Origin: JADCRZ01 sp041751095
GTDB lineage: Bacteria > Bacteroidota > Bacteroidia > Chitinophagales > Chitinophagaceae
Assembly (NCBI GenBank): GCA_041751095.1
Contig: JBGSYC010000181.1
Location: forward strand, 101,530 to 165,529
Direction of reading: 5' to 3'
Length of the DNA: 64,000 nt
Every line of letters starts with the position of its first letter. Position 1 is the first letter of the stretch. Positions 1 to 8,811 of this stretch are shown here, one piece after another. The position numbers and the translations under genes were made by a program. The notes beneath the pieces are model-generated. The model saw only the letters and a list, made by a program, of their open reading frames with translations. It ran no database searches and had not been told where the DNA came from.

Positions 1-1226
1 CATTTACCATTGTCATAAAAGGCGGGCATGTTATTGACCCGAAAAACAATATTGACGGGGTGATGGATGTTGCTATCAGTAATAACAAAATAGCGCAGGT
101 AGCTAAAAATATTGATGCCAAAGGAGCTACGCAGGTGGTAGATGCGAAAGGGCTTTATGTTACCCCGGGATTGATAGACATCCATTCTCACAACTTTTTT
201 GGAGTTGAGCCGGATCACCAGTATCAGAATGGAAACCTTGCACTTCCGCCGGATGGATTTACATTCCGCAATGGAGTAACTACTGTAGTGGATGCGGGAA
301 GCTCAGGCTGGCGGACGTTCCCTACTTTTAAGTTGCAAACGGTAGATATGTCTCAAACCAGGGTACTCGCGTTTTTGAATATCGCAGGTGAGGGCATGAG
401 AGCCGGGTACGAGCAGAACTCGAATGATATGGATCCTAAACTGGCTGCGCTTGTGGCACGCCGTTATAAAGATGTTATCGTCGGTTTCAAACTGGCACAC
501 TATGAAGGTCATGACTGGTCGCCGGTAGACAAGGCAGTAGAAGCAGGGAAGCAGGCCGGGGGCATTCCGGTAATGGTTGATTTTGGCGGCAGCACGCCTC
601 CGCTTCCGATAGAAGAGTTGTTCATGAAGCACCTTCGTCCCGGCGATATCTTTACACATTGTTTCGGACAGCTGGCGAGCAGGGAATTTATTGTAGATAC
701 GCTTACAAAAAAAGTAAAACCTTTTGTGCATGAGGCAAGAAAAAGAGGGATCATTTTTGATGTGGGTTATGGAGGGATAAGTTTTGCCTATTCACAGGCT
801 ATCCCCGCTATAAAGGAGGGATTTTATCCCAATTCAATCAGTACAGATATTCATGTAGGCAGCATGAACAATGCTATGAAGGACATGCTTACGACCATGT
901 CGAAATTTCTTGCCATGGGTATGGATCTAAAAAGTGTGATTACGGCCAGTACCTGGAATCCTGCGCAAATAATCAAAAGAGAGGAATTAGGAAACCTTTC
1001 CATGGGGTCGGACGCTGACGTTGCGATACTTAATATCCGCGAGGGCAAATTCGGGCTGTTCGATTATACCGGCTACAGGCTTGAAGCCGGAAAAAGACTG
1101 GAGTGTGAAATGACCATCAGGAACGGTAGAATTGTTTACGATTTCAACGGCATCGCCAGACCTTTAGTTGTTCCAAGATCAACCGTTAATTCGCCCGCTC
1201 CCCGGCCAGGTTCAGGTACACATTAG
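1..1226 (+). CDS. amidohydrolase/deacetylase family metallohydrolase (5'-truncated by window edge)
   Basis: The reading frame is already open at base 3, where the residues match strand 1 of the downstream paralog at 8808-10136, so the true start and signal peptide lie left of the window. The family (EF_0837/Atu3266 type) hydrolyses N-acyl or O-acyl groups from small acids and D-amino acids; the substrate here is unknown. Visible metal-site elements, numbered from the ATG at base 60, are the HxH of GLIDIHSH, the Lys of VGFKLAH, a His in FTHCFG and the Asp of SISTDIH. The position that is His in the relatives I recall (DVGHG) is Tyr237 here. The gene lies upstream of a RidA gene on the opposite strand and a SusCD pair. 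The family call is firm, the reaction is not. Confidence 0.88.
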   Translation, partial: FTIVIKGGHVIDPKNNIDGVMDVAISNNKIAQVAKNIDAKGATQVVDAKGLYVTPGLIDIHSHNFFGVEPDHQYQNGNLALPPDGFTFRNGVTTVVDAGSSGWRTFPTFKLQTVDMSQTRVLAFLNIAGEGMRAGYEQNSNDMDPKLAALVARRYKDVIVGFKLAHYEGHDWSPVDKAVEAGKQAGGIPVMVDFGGSTPPLPIEELFMKHLRPGDIFTHCFGQLASREFIVDTLTKKVKPFVHEARKRGIIFDVGYGGISFAYSQAIPAIKEGFYPNSISTDIHVGSMNNAMKDMLTTMSKFLAMGMDLKSVITASTWNPAQIIKREELGNLSMGSDADVAILNIREGKFGLFDYTGYRLEAGKRLECEMTIRNGRIVYDFNGIARPLVVPRSTVNSPAPRPGSGTH

Positions 1227-1299
1227 GGAGGCAGTGGCAGGTATGTGGAAGAACCATCGTCCGGCTGAATTAAACTTTTTCAACGCTCACTATTTCAGG

Positions 1300-1325
1300 C
1301 CCATACCTCATACCCCATACCTCAT
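1300..1325. repeat. CCATACCTCAT-type simple repeat
   Basis: Alternating CATACCTCAT and CATACCCCAT decamers lie in the gap after the first amidohydrolase. The same motif recurs at 7411-7438 (reverse orientation) and 7548-7589, so this is a dispersed intergenic repeat of the genome. No coding sense is seen. Confidence 0.7.
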
Positions 1326-1453
1326 TAAATGTTTTCCGGAAGAAATTAACCGAAGAAAGCCTGGTTCCGGAGGGCAAGTGAGGTCGCAGACACCTTGAAA
1401 GCAGGCATAAAACGCGCTGAACTGTTTTTCGCCTGTACTTCACAGGCCACCTG

Positions 1454-1990
1454 CTATTCCTTTATCTCCACGATCATTTCAATTTCCACAGCGATATTGA
1501 ATGGCAGGGAACCCACGCCGACGGCTGAGCGCGCATGCCTTCCGCTTTCGCCAAACACTTGTACCATCAGATCAGAAAATCCGTTAATTACCTGGGAGTG
1601 GCGTTCAAAGGATGGCACCGCATTCACCATTCCCAAAACCTTTACAATCCTCTTTACTTTATTCAGATCTTTAATCTCCCCTTTTAAGGAAGATAATAAT
1701 GAGATACCCACCAGTCTGGCGGCTTGCTGGCCCTGCTCTATGGTCAGATCACCTCCCAATTTACCTGTTACCTGCCCACCTTCCGGTTTATCAGGGCCAT
1801 GCCCCGAAAGGTATACAAGATTTCCTACGCGGTTTGCCTTTAAGAAATTAGCTGTAGGTGGCGTAGGAAGGATCAGCTTTATACCCAGCTCTTTTAACTT
1901 GCTTTCCACATCGGGCGTTTTCCCCTGAGCGTTAATTCCGGTCGTATGGATAAAAAAAGAAGAACCAATTAAGAGAAGTGATTTTATCAT
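1454..1990 (-). CDS. RidA family protein with Sec signal peptide
   Basis: RidA (YjgF/YER057c/UK114) proteins hydrolyse reactive enamines and imines, such as 2-aminoacrylate, released by PLP enzymes. The 178-residue product has a hydrophobic N-terminal signal ending near INAQ (residues 1-21), then a full chorismate-mutase-like RidA fold. The core shows NLVYLSGHGP (about 58-66) and HARSAVGVGSLP, whose Arg154 corresponds to the conserved carboxylate-binding Arg. Classical RidA is cytosolic, so an exported copy is unusual; a second exported copy lies at 12638-13102. The gene is transcribed against its neighbours and so is not in the same operon, but it sits between the two amidohydrolase paralogs, which suggests a shared pathway. 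Family confident, substrate inferred. Confidence 0.9.
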   Translation of the reverse strand: MIKSLLLIGSSFFIHTTGINAQGKTPDVESKLKELGIKLILPTPPTANFLKANRVGNLVYLSGHGPDKPEGGQVTGKLGGDLTIEQGQQAARLVGISLLSSLKGEIKDLNKVKRIVKVLGMVNAVPSFERHSQVINGFSDLMVQVFGESGRHARSAVGVGSLPFNIAVEIEMIVEIKE

Positions 1991-2576
1991 ACGCGTTGAT
2001 TATAGTTGAAAATTTACGGATAATGAAATTAGGCGCTTATTTCTTAGATCAACGTATTTTTTGTAAAGATACTTTTTAGAATTCTATGAAACGCTGTGCT
2101 TAACCAACCCTTTCTTACAAAAGTCCGTGTTATCTTTTTGTCTGAATCACGGATTTAGTGGATTACGGGATTACACAGATGATAGAACCAACCCTCTCTT
2201 ACGAAATCAGCGTTATCTTTTTGTCTGAATCACGGATTTAATGGATTACGGGATTACACAGATTGTAGAACCAACCATTCTTCCAAAAATCCGTGTTATC
2301 CTTTAATCTGTTCAATCCGTGATTCAGACAAGAGAACGTGGTGCCCTCATACCAGCGTACGAATAAAAATAAGCTCAGGGCTTTATTTTTTTCTTAACAA
2401 ACTAAATTTAATTTATTTTTAATTCTGCTCTTCTTGTTGTCTTATGTCGATTATTTTGATTTCATTATCAAAGCCGAAAAATTATCAGAAGACCTCAACC
2501 AGACAGTCGGACCCATCCCGTCAAAATAGTTACTGCATTAGTTATTCTTTAAAACCAAAACTATAAATTCACACTT
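1991..2576. other. intergenic region with direct repeats and susC upstream region
   Basis: No gene is visible in these 586 bases. The middle is a three-copy direct repeat (2102-2331). The AT-rich 2385-2576 segment lies upstream of susC and should hold its promoter, but I find no exact TAnnTTTG box there. Confidence 0.6.
2102..2331. repeat. 83-84 bp direct repeat, two full copies and one partial copy ending in an inverted segment
   Basis: Units start at 2102, 2186 and 2269, each with AACCAACC, followed by a CCGTGTTATC-like stretch, GTCTGAATCACGGATT and GGATTACGGGATTACACAGAT. Copies one and two differ at only a few positions. The third is shorter and ends with the reverse complement of GTCTGAATCACGGATT, so the right end can fold back on the earlier copies. 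The elements are non-coding. Confidence 0.85.
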
Positions 2577-5500
2577 ATGCATTTTTACCCGTCCTTTATT
2601 TTCCATAAGCTTCTTTCTACAAAAAGGAGCTTCGAAAAAATTCCAGGGCACCTGCTTTGGCTTTCAGACGTTAAATTCATGATTAATCCTTTTCTTGTTG
2701 CTCCACAGAAAATAGCGATTGTCTTTATTTTTATATGCACTTTTTTCCACCAGCCTGCTTTCGCAACGCCCCCGGGTAACTTACCAGATAAAGTAGTCAG
2801 TGGCCAGGTGACCGGTGCAAACGGAGAAACGCTGCCGGGGGTAAGCATTATATTAAAGGGAACTTCTATTGGTGCCACCACCGACGCTACAGGGAGGTTC
2901 AGCATTAGTGTGCCAGACAATGGCACTTTGGTCTTTACTTTCGTTGGACACGATACAAAAGAGGTGCAGGTGAAAAACGAAACAGTCATCAATGTAAAAA
3001 TGGATCCTGCCGGAACGAATCTGACAGATGTAGTGGTTACGGCTTTCGGCATTTCAAGAGAAAGAAAGGGACTGGTGTATTCTGTTACGACAGTAAAGGG
3101 GTCGGAGTTTACGGAAGCCAGGGAAACCAATATTGCCAACGCCCTGACGGGGAAAATTGCCGGCGTGGATGCAACTCAGGTAGCCTCGGGCCCGGGAGGA
3201 TCAAGCCGGGTGGTGATCCGGGGCCACGGTTCCTTTAACAGCAACCAGCAACCTTTATACGTTGTAAACGGCCTGCCCATCAACTCCAACAACTCTGGCG
3301 CCCTCACCAATACTATTGGTCTTAACGTTGACCGCGGTGATGGAATATCCAGCATCAACCCGGATGACATAGAATCGATTACGGTATTGAAAAGTGGCGC
3401 TGCTGCTGCATTATACGGAAGCCAGGCCGCTAATGGTGTGATACTGATCACAACCAAGTCCGGGAAAGCCCAGAAAGGAATTGGCGTGGAAGTGACTTCC
3501 AACCTTGTTTATGGAACCCCGTCAACATTTCCTAATTTTCAAACGGTTTATGGATCCGGAAATGATGGCGTAAAACCCGCGACCCAGGCAGCGGCGCTTA
3601 GTGCCGGCCGTTTATCTTACGGTGCCAGAGCGGACGGATCTCCGGTGATTCAATTCGATGGCGTGGTACGGCCGTATTCCATTGTAGGCGCAAAACAGAA
3701 CATTAAAAATTTCTACAGGCCAAGTAAAGACTGGGTGAACACGATAGCGTTTTCAGGCGGCACCAACGCGCTCAATTTCAGGTTATCCGTCTCTGATCTG
3801 AGATCGGATGCGCAGACGCCGAATTCCAGCTTCGAAAGAAAAACTTCCAACCTCAGCCTCAGGTCAAACCTCGGTAAGAACGATTTAATTACGCTTGAAT
3901 CCACCCTTCAATACAATATTGAAAATGGGAAAAACAGGCCTGGTGTCGGTTATGCGGAATTAAATTCAAGCTGGGCCACTTACCTGATTGGCAGCACGGT
4001 AGATATCAGGAGCCTTGCCCCGGGTTATGACGCAGCGGGAAATGAGGTGCAATGGAACCCCGTTCCGGCCGCCCCGAACCCATATTTTGTGATTAATAAA
4101 ACCGGCAACAGTGACGAGAGAAGGCGCTTTATAGGCTCAGGAAGCGCCAAAGTGAATATCCTCAAAAATCTCTTTATCAAGGGAGCTGTCGCTCATGATT
4201 TTTCATTTCTTTCTTTAATGGACTTTGTGCCGATGGGCACGGCGTTTACCCCGAAGGGTTATATGAATACGAGTCAGCGGCATGATACGCGGACAAACCT
4301 GAATGCTATCCTGAACTACAATACCGCGTTCTTAACCGACTTCAATGTAAACGCTTTTGTTGGCGCAAACAGGGAACGGCTTCATAACCTGTCCAACTAC
4401 CTCGGCGGAATTGATTTCATTATACCAAATTTCATCAGCTATACAAATCTTGCCACTTTAAATCCGTCAACAACGGCACGTCCTTACCGGAGTGAAATTC
4501 GTTCGGGAACAAATTCCGTGTTTGGTTCTGTAGATGTGAATTACAAAGGCATCGCATATTTGTCTGTAACAGGCAGGCAGGACTGGTTCTCTACATTGAA
4601 CAGGGGAAACAATTCCATCTTTTATCCTTCGGTGGGTACCGGCCTTGTTTTATCGGATGCTATCGCAATGCCTGCGGCGATCAATTACCTAAAGCTTCGG
4701 GCCTCATGGGCACAAGTTGGCAGCTCAACGGTAGATCCTGAAACAATTAACCGGATCTATACATTTACACCTGGCGGATTTAACGGGATACCGGTTCAGG
4801 TTGCTCCCAATACCTTACAGAATCCAGACATCAGGCCGCTAACGGTAACAACAACCGAGGGTGGTTTTGAAGTTCAGTTGTTTGGCAACCGCCTTAGCGT
4901 AGACGCTACGTATTACAGTCGCGTCACAACAAACGACATCCTTCAACCGGCCATTTCGCCAACCAGCGGATTTGTTGCAGGAAATCAGAATGTCGGTAAG
5001 ATCACCAACAAAGGCATAGAGCTCCTGTTCAGCGGAACGCCTCTGAGGCAGGCGAATTTCAGCTGGAACGTAAGCTATAATTTCGCCTATAATCAAAGTA
5101 AAATTGTTGAGCTTGCCCCGGGTATCACAAACCTTACCATCGGTACAGGTATCTCTTCAGCAGTAAGCATCGTAAACGCTGTAGGCCTGCCCTATGGATC
5201 GGTGTTGGGCTGGAGAATGCGCAAGGATGCCAACGGCGTACAGGTGTACAACAAAACAAGCGGGTACGAAGACAGGTACCAGGATTATTTAGGTGTGGCT
5301 AACCCGCCGTACACGATGGGACTTACCAACACCTTCAGGTATAAAAACTTCTCGCTTAACGTATTGCTGGATGCTAAATTCGGCGCTGTAGCATTTAACA
5401 ATATGTGGGTGTATGCCATGCGTTTCGGCCTCACAAAAAACACCCTTCCAGGCAGGGAAACAGGTGTTCAGCTCGAAGGTGTTGACCAAACGGGCGCTAA

Positions 5501-5840
5501 ATTCAGCAGACTCTGGCCGGTAGTAGACCTGGATACATACTATAACAACAGGGGTGTAAATTATTCGGAATTGCAAACGTTTAATACGGACTTTGTAAAG
5601 CTCCGCAGCTTCATCCTGAATTACAACCTTCCGGTTAACCGGTTCAGATTTGCAAGGATTCAATCGGCTACGATCGGGTTGGTATCCCGTAACCTCGCCA
5701 TCCTCTACAGAGACAAAGAAGTTAAGGAAGCTGGCCTTGATCCGGAAATGCAGCAAACAGTGGCTAATGCAACCGGTACGGCAGGTGCCGGTGAGCCAAG
5801 AACAAGAACCATTGGTGTAAACCTGAATGTTATATTTTAA
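2577..5840 (+). CDS. SusC/RagA family TonB-linked outer membrane protein
   Basis: This is the TonB-dependent outer-membrane channel that takes up the ligand captured by its SusD partner 15 bases downstream. The order is: signal peptide, carboxypeptidase-regulatory-like beta-sandwich (VSGQVTG to VGHDTKEV, about residues 69-135), plug domain (TDVVVTAFG, then NIANALTGKIAGVDATQ and VVIRGHGSF), and a 22-strand-type barrel to the C-terminus (GVNLNVIF). The length of 1087 residues is normal. The start is uncertain: the ATG at 2577 gives a 34-residue charged leader, while the ATG at 2679 (Met35) starts directly at a good signal peptide (hydrophobic to QPAFA). Context with amidohydrolases and a PLP enzyme suggests an amino-sugar or acyl-amino-acid type ligand, an inference only. 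Confidence 0.95.
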   Translation: MHFYPSFIFHKLLSTKRSFEKIPGHLLWLSDVKFMINPFLVAPQKIAIVFIFICTFFHQPAFATPPGNLPDKVVSGQVTGANGETLPGVSIILKGTSIGATTDATGRFSISVPDNGTLVFTFVGHDTKEVQVKNETVINVKMDPAGTNLTDVVVTAFGISRERKGLVYSVTTVKGSEFTEARETNIANALTGKIAGVDATQVASGPGGSSRVVIRGHGSFNSNQQPLYVVNGLPINSNNSGALTNTIGLNVDRGDGISSINPDDIESITVLKSGAAAALYGSQAANGVILITTKSGKAQKGIGVEVTSNLVYGTPSTFPNFQTVYGSGNDGVKPATQAAALSAGRLSYGARADGSPVIQFDGVVRPYSIVGAKQNIKNFYRPSKDWVNTIAFSGGTNALNFRLSVSDLRSDAQTPNSSFERKTSNLSLRSNLGKNDLITLESTLQYNIENGKNRPGVGYAELNSSWATYLIGSTVDIRSLAPGYDAAGNEVQWNPVPAAPNPYFVINKTGNSDERRRFIGSGSAKVNILKNLFIKGAVAHDFSFLSLMDFVPMGTAFTPKGYMNTSQRHDTRTNLNAILNYNTAFLTDFNVNAFVGANRERLHNLSNYLGGIDFIIPNFISYTNLATLNPSTTARPYRSEIRSGTNSVFGSVDVNYKGIAYLSVTGRQDWFSTLNRGNNSIFYPSVGTGLVLSDAIAMPAAINYLKLRASWAQVGSSTVDPETINRIYTFTPGGFNGIPVQVAPNTLQNPDIRPLTVTTTEGGFEVQLFGNRLSVDATYYSRVTTNDILQPAISPTSGFVAGNQNVGKITNKGIELLFSGTPLRQANFSWNVSYNFAYNQSKIVELAPGITNLTIGTGISSAVSIVNAVGLPYGSVLGWRMRKDANGVQVYNKTSGYEDRYQDYLGVANPPYTMGLTNTFRYKNFSLNVLLDAKFGAVAFNNMWVYAMRFGLTKNTLPGRETGVQLEGVDQTGAKFSRLWPVVDLDTYYNNRGVNYSELQTFNTDFVKLRSFILNYNLPVNRFRFARIQSATIGLVSRNLAILYRDKEVKEAGLDPEMQQTVANATGTAGAGEPRTRTIGVNLNVIF

Positions 5841-5855
5841 AACCTGATTAAGAAC

Positions 5856-7409
5856 ATGAGAAAGAAATTATCTATAATACCAGCTGCAGTTGTTGCACTC
5901 ATCGCGATATCGCTGTCGTGCAATAAAACCAGCCTTACAGATCTTAACCTTCCATTGAATTCCGTAAACTATCCAATCCCGGCTAACATCTTTACGGGTG
6001 CTCTGCTGAACACACCAAGGGATAACTATTCTGTACTTGCCCAGGGCATGCAGTATTTTTCAACCTACAAGGAAGTACCCGCGATTGGAGATAAATTTTA
6101 CAGCTTCAACGGTACAGTGGCCGACTTTGGAATATATACCGGACAGCTAAATCTTCTGTATCAGCTCTGGACCGCAATACAGGCGCCCGAGCTGGTTAAT
6201 CAAAGAGCCATGGTTCGTATACTGCGCGTGTATACATACCACCAGCTTACGGATGTTGCCGGCGATATACCATATTTTGATGCTGTAAAAGGTGAAGCAG
6301 GCAACGTTTCCCCGAAATACGATGCCCAAAAAGATATTTACCTGGATATGTTTAAAGAGCTGGACGAATCGGCGGCATCTTTTGACGCTTCCAAACCCAC
6401 ATTTGGTGCAGCTGACCTGTTTTACAGAGGCGACGTGACCAAATGGAAAAAATTTGCTTATACGCTGATGCTGCGCTTAGGGATGCGCCTGACAAAAGTT
6501 GACGCGGTGCTGGCAAGAACATGGGTTCAAAAGGCTATAGCCGGCGGAGTAATTTCCACCGATGCCGATATTGCGAAAATTTCCTATGCCAACGTAAGCG
6601 GTGGCATGAACCTGAAAGTAAGAAACTCCCTGTTGAACGGAAATTATTTAAATCCGCAGGATGTTGATAACGTGGAAGGAGGTAAATACGCGGCTACATT
6701 CATTGATTATCTTAAACGGACAAACGATCCGCGGTTACCAGTTATTTCCGTTGTTTGGGTGAGACCTCCGGGAGCAACTTCATACGTCCCTGATAATAAC
6801 CCTGCCATTCAAAAAGGCATGGTAAGCGGAAGCCTGAATACAAGGCCTACGGATTTTAATATTTATTCCGAACCGTCTCCACTTGTACTGAACGTTGCAG
6901 CGCCTATCATTATAATGGGCCCTGCCGAAGCTTATCTTCTTTTGGCTGAAGCTGCGCTGCGTGGGTGGTATACCGGTACTTCGGCCAAAACAGCATATGA
7001 AAATGGCGTAAGGGCCGGGATGACGCAGTGGGCGCAATATCCGGCCGTAGCTCCCGTCTCAAATGTTATTACTACGGCTCAGATAGATGCTTATATAGCA
7101 GCAAATCCGTACCCGGCCGCGGGCACTTTCGAGCAGCAATTCCGGCAGATTTCAGAGCAGAAGTGGGTCTCTATGTTTGGCGACGACTTTGAAGTTTATG
7201 CAAATTGGAGAAGAACCGGCTATCCTATACTAACCCGTGTTAATTACCCGGGAAATGTAACAGGCGGTCAGATGTTCCGACGTTTCTCTATTCCCATTAC
7301 AGAAAACCTCACTAACAAGGCCAATTACCAGGAAGCATTAAAACGCCAGGGATTTTCCGAATCAACAGCGGATAATTTATTGACCAGGGTTTGGTGGGAC
7401 AGACCGTGA
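5856..7409 (+). CDS. SusD/RagB family nutrient-binding outer membrane lipoprotein
   Basis: This is the surface lipoprotein that binds the substrate and forms a lid on the SusC channel. The 517-residue product has a lipoprotein signal with the modified Cys at residue 22 (SLSCNK). It has the SusD-like_2 pattern: TPR-like helices with GDIPYFDAV (about 133) and DVTKWKKFAYTLMLRLGMRL (about 194), and a C-terminal FEQQFRQISEQKWVSMFG and FRRFSIP region. It lies 15 bases after susC, clearly in one operon. The ligand cannot be read from the sequence. Confidence 0.93.
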   Translation: MRKKLSIIPAAVVALIAISLSCNKTSLTDLNLPLNSVNYPIPANIFTGALLNTPRDNYSVLAQGMQYFSTYKEVPAIGDKFYSFNGTVADFGIYTGQLNLLYQLWTAIQAPELVNQRAMVRILRVYTYHQLTDVAGDIPYFDAVKGEAGNVSPKYDAQKDIYLDMFKELDESAASFDASKPTFGAADLFYRGDVTKWKKFAYTLMLRLGMRLTKVDAVLARTWVQKAIAGGVISTDADIAKISYANVSGGMNLKVRNSLLNGNYLNPQDVDNVEGGKYAATFIDYLKRTNDPRLPVISVVWVRPPGATSYVPDNNPAIQKGMVSGSLNTRPTDFNIYSEPSPLVLNVAAPIIIMGPAEAYLLLAEAALRGWYTGTSAKTAYENGVRAGMTQWAQYPAVAPVSNVITTAQIDAYIAANPYPAAGTFEQQFRQISEQKWVSMFGDDFEVYANWRRTGYPILTRVNYPGNVTGGQMFRRFSIPITENLTNKANYQEALKRQGFSESTADNLLTRVWWDRP

Positions 7410-7410
7410 A

Positions 7411-7589
7411 GAGGTATGAGGTATGGGGTATGGGGAGGAAGCAGGAGCTTTCAGCTATGGGCTATCAGAAATCAGAGATGCAGGTAATACCAACTTTGAT
7501 CAATCGCTGTTTCCGGTGATCATTCGCGAAAGCGGATTAATGCTTCACACCCCATACCTCATACCTCATACCCCATACCTCATACCTCA
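7411..7589. repeat. GGTATGAGGTATGGGG / CCCCATACCTCATACC inverted simple repeats
   Basis: A run at 7411-7438 (GAGGTATGAGGTATGGGG...) is the reverse complement of the run at 7548-7589 (CACCCCATACCTCATACC...). The mRNA between susD and the PLP gene could therefore fold into a long hairpin with a loop of about 110 bases. The in-frame extension of the PLP gene to an ATG at 7423 would translate through these repeats, which argues against that start. The same motif occurs at 1300-1325. Confidence 0.75.
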
Positions 7590-7605
7590 AAAAAACACGA
7601 CAATT

Positions 7606-8811
7606 ATGAAACGCCGAGACCTGATTAAATTTTTTTCCACTGTTCCGGTAATAGGAGCAATGCTTCCTTTTCAAGCTGTAGCTGCCAATCTTAAAAAAAG
7701 AAAACGTGACTTAATAAAGGAATTGGGGCTGCGTACCTTTATCAACGCGGCGGGCACATACACAACCATGACAGCATCTTTAATGCACGAGGAAGTTATG
7801 GATGCAATCAACAGCGCTTCTAAAGAATTCATTATGCTCGATGAGGTACAGGATAAAGTAGGGGAAAAGATCGCTGCTTTGTGTCATGCGGAAGCTGCAA
7901 CCGTAACATCAGGCTGCTGGTCTGCTCTCGTACTTGGGACAGCCGGAGTGCTTACCGGTATGGACCAGAAAAAAGTAGCCATGCTGCCTAACGTGGAAAG
8001 TTTTGAGAAGAATGAGGTGATCGTACAGAAAGGGCATAATCACGGTTATATTCATGCGCTTACCAATACCGGCATTAAACCTGTTGTAGTGGAAACGCCT
8101 GAGGAGCTCGAAAAAGCGGTCAATCCAAAAACCGCCCTGATGTATTTTCTCAATGAAAGTTCGCCTCTGGGCAACATTCAGCATGCCGAATGGCTTGCAG
8201 TAGCAAAGAAGAATAATATTCCGACACTTATCGATATTGCCGCGGATGTTCCTCCGGTGGAAAACCTTTGGAAGTACAATGAAATGGGCTTCGACCTGAT
8301 CTGTGTTTCAGGTGGGAAAGCGCTTCGCGGACCACAAAGCGCCGGTCTGCTCTATGGCAAAAAAGAGCTTATCGCTGCAGCGCGCCTTAGCGCGCCCCCA
8401 CGCGGAGGTAATATCGGAAGGGGAATGAAAGTTAATAAAGAAGAGATTTTAGGCATGTACGCGGCGCTGGACAAGTATGTACGCCAGGACCATGATAAAG
8501 AATGGAAGATGTGGGAAGACCAGATCGCCGTTATAGAAAACGCTGCAAAGAAAATCAACGGTGTAACCACAAAGGTTACCGTTCCACCCATCGCCAACCA
8601 CACACCAGCCTTACAGATTTCCTGGGATACAAACATGGTAAAAACAACACGAAAAGATGTACAGGATAAATTGCGCAATGGCAATCCCTCCATTGAGGTG
8701 ATAGGCACTGCAGACAATGCAATCAACATTACTGTGTTTATGCTCAAACCCGGGCAGGAAAAAATTGTAGCGGCCAGGATCGGGGAAGAGCTGACAGGAG
8801 CATCTGTATGA
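7606..8811 (+). CDS. Tat-exported SelA/DgaE-like PLP-dependent enzyme (class V fold)
   Basis: This is a fold-type I PLP enzyme of the group that includes SelA and D-glucosaminate-6-phosphate ammonia lyase (DgaE), which remove ammonia by alpha,beta-elimination. From the ATG at 7606 it has 401 residues and starts MKRRDLIKFF, a twin-arginine signal followed by a hydrophobic stretch ending near QAVAA. I chose this start for that reason and because upstream sequence is repeat. Lys238 in SGGKALRGPQSAG is the expected Schiff-base lysine; LIDIAADVPP (about 209-218) supplies the Asp that contacts the pyridine nitrogen. Its stop overlaps the ATG of the next amidohydrolase if that gene starts at 8808. 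Tat export would allow the protein to leave the cytoplasm folded with its cofactor. The reaction is not established. Confidence 0.88.
   Translation: MKRRDLIKFFSTVPVIGAMLPFQAVAANLKKRKRDLIKELGLRTFINAAGTYTTMTASLMHEEVMDAINSASKEFIMLDEVQDKVGEKIAALCHAEAATVTSGCWSALVLGTAGVLTGMDQKKVAMLPNVESFEKNEVIVQKGHNHGYIHALTNTGIKPVVVETPEELEKAVNPKTALMYFLNESSPLGNIQHAEWLAVAKKNNIPTLIDIAADVPPVENLWKYNEMGFDLICVSGGKALRGPQSAGLLYGKKELIAAARLSAPPRGGNIGRGMKVNKEEILGMYAALDKYVRQDHDKEWKMWEDQIAVIENAAKKINGVTTKVTVPPIANHTPALQISWDTNMVKTTRKDVQDKLRNGNPSIEVIGTADNAINITVFMLKPGQEKIVAARIGEELTGASV

Noticed and set aside
1395..1928. Long plus-strand frame over the RidA gene
   Set aside because: It is antisense to the clear RidA protein and its translation matches no family.
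2102..2331. CRISPR-like repeat array
   Set aside because: Repeat units are 83-84 bases without spacers, only three copies exist, and no cas genes are present.
7423..7605. N-terminal extension of the PLP enzyme
   Set aside because: It would translate the CCATACCTCAT repeats; the twin-arginine leader begins at the ATG at 7606.
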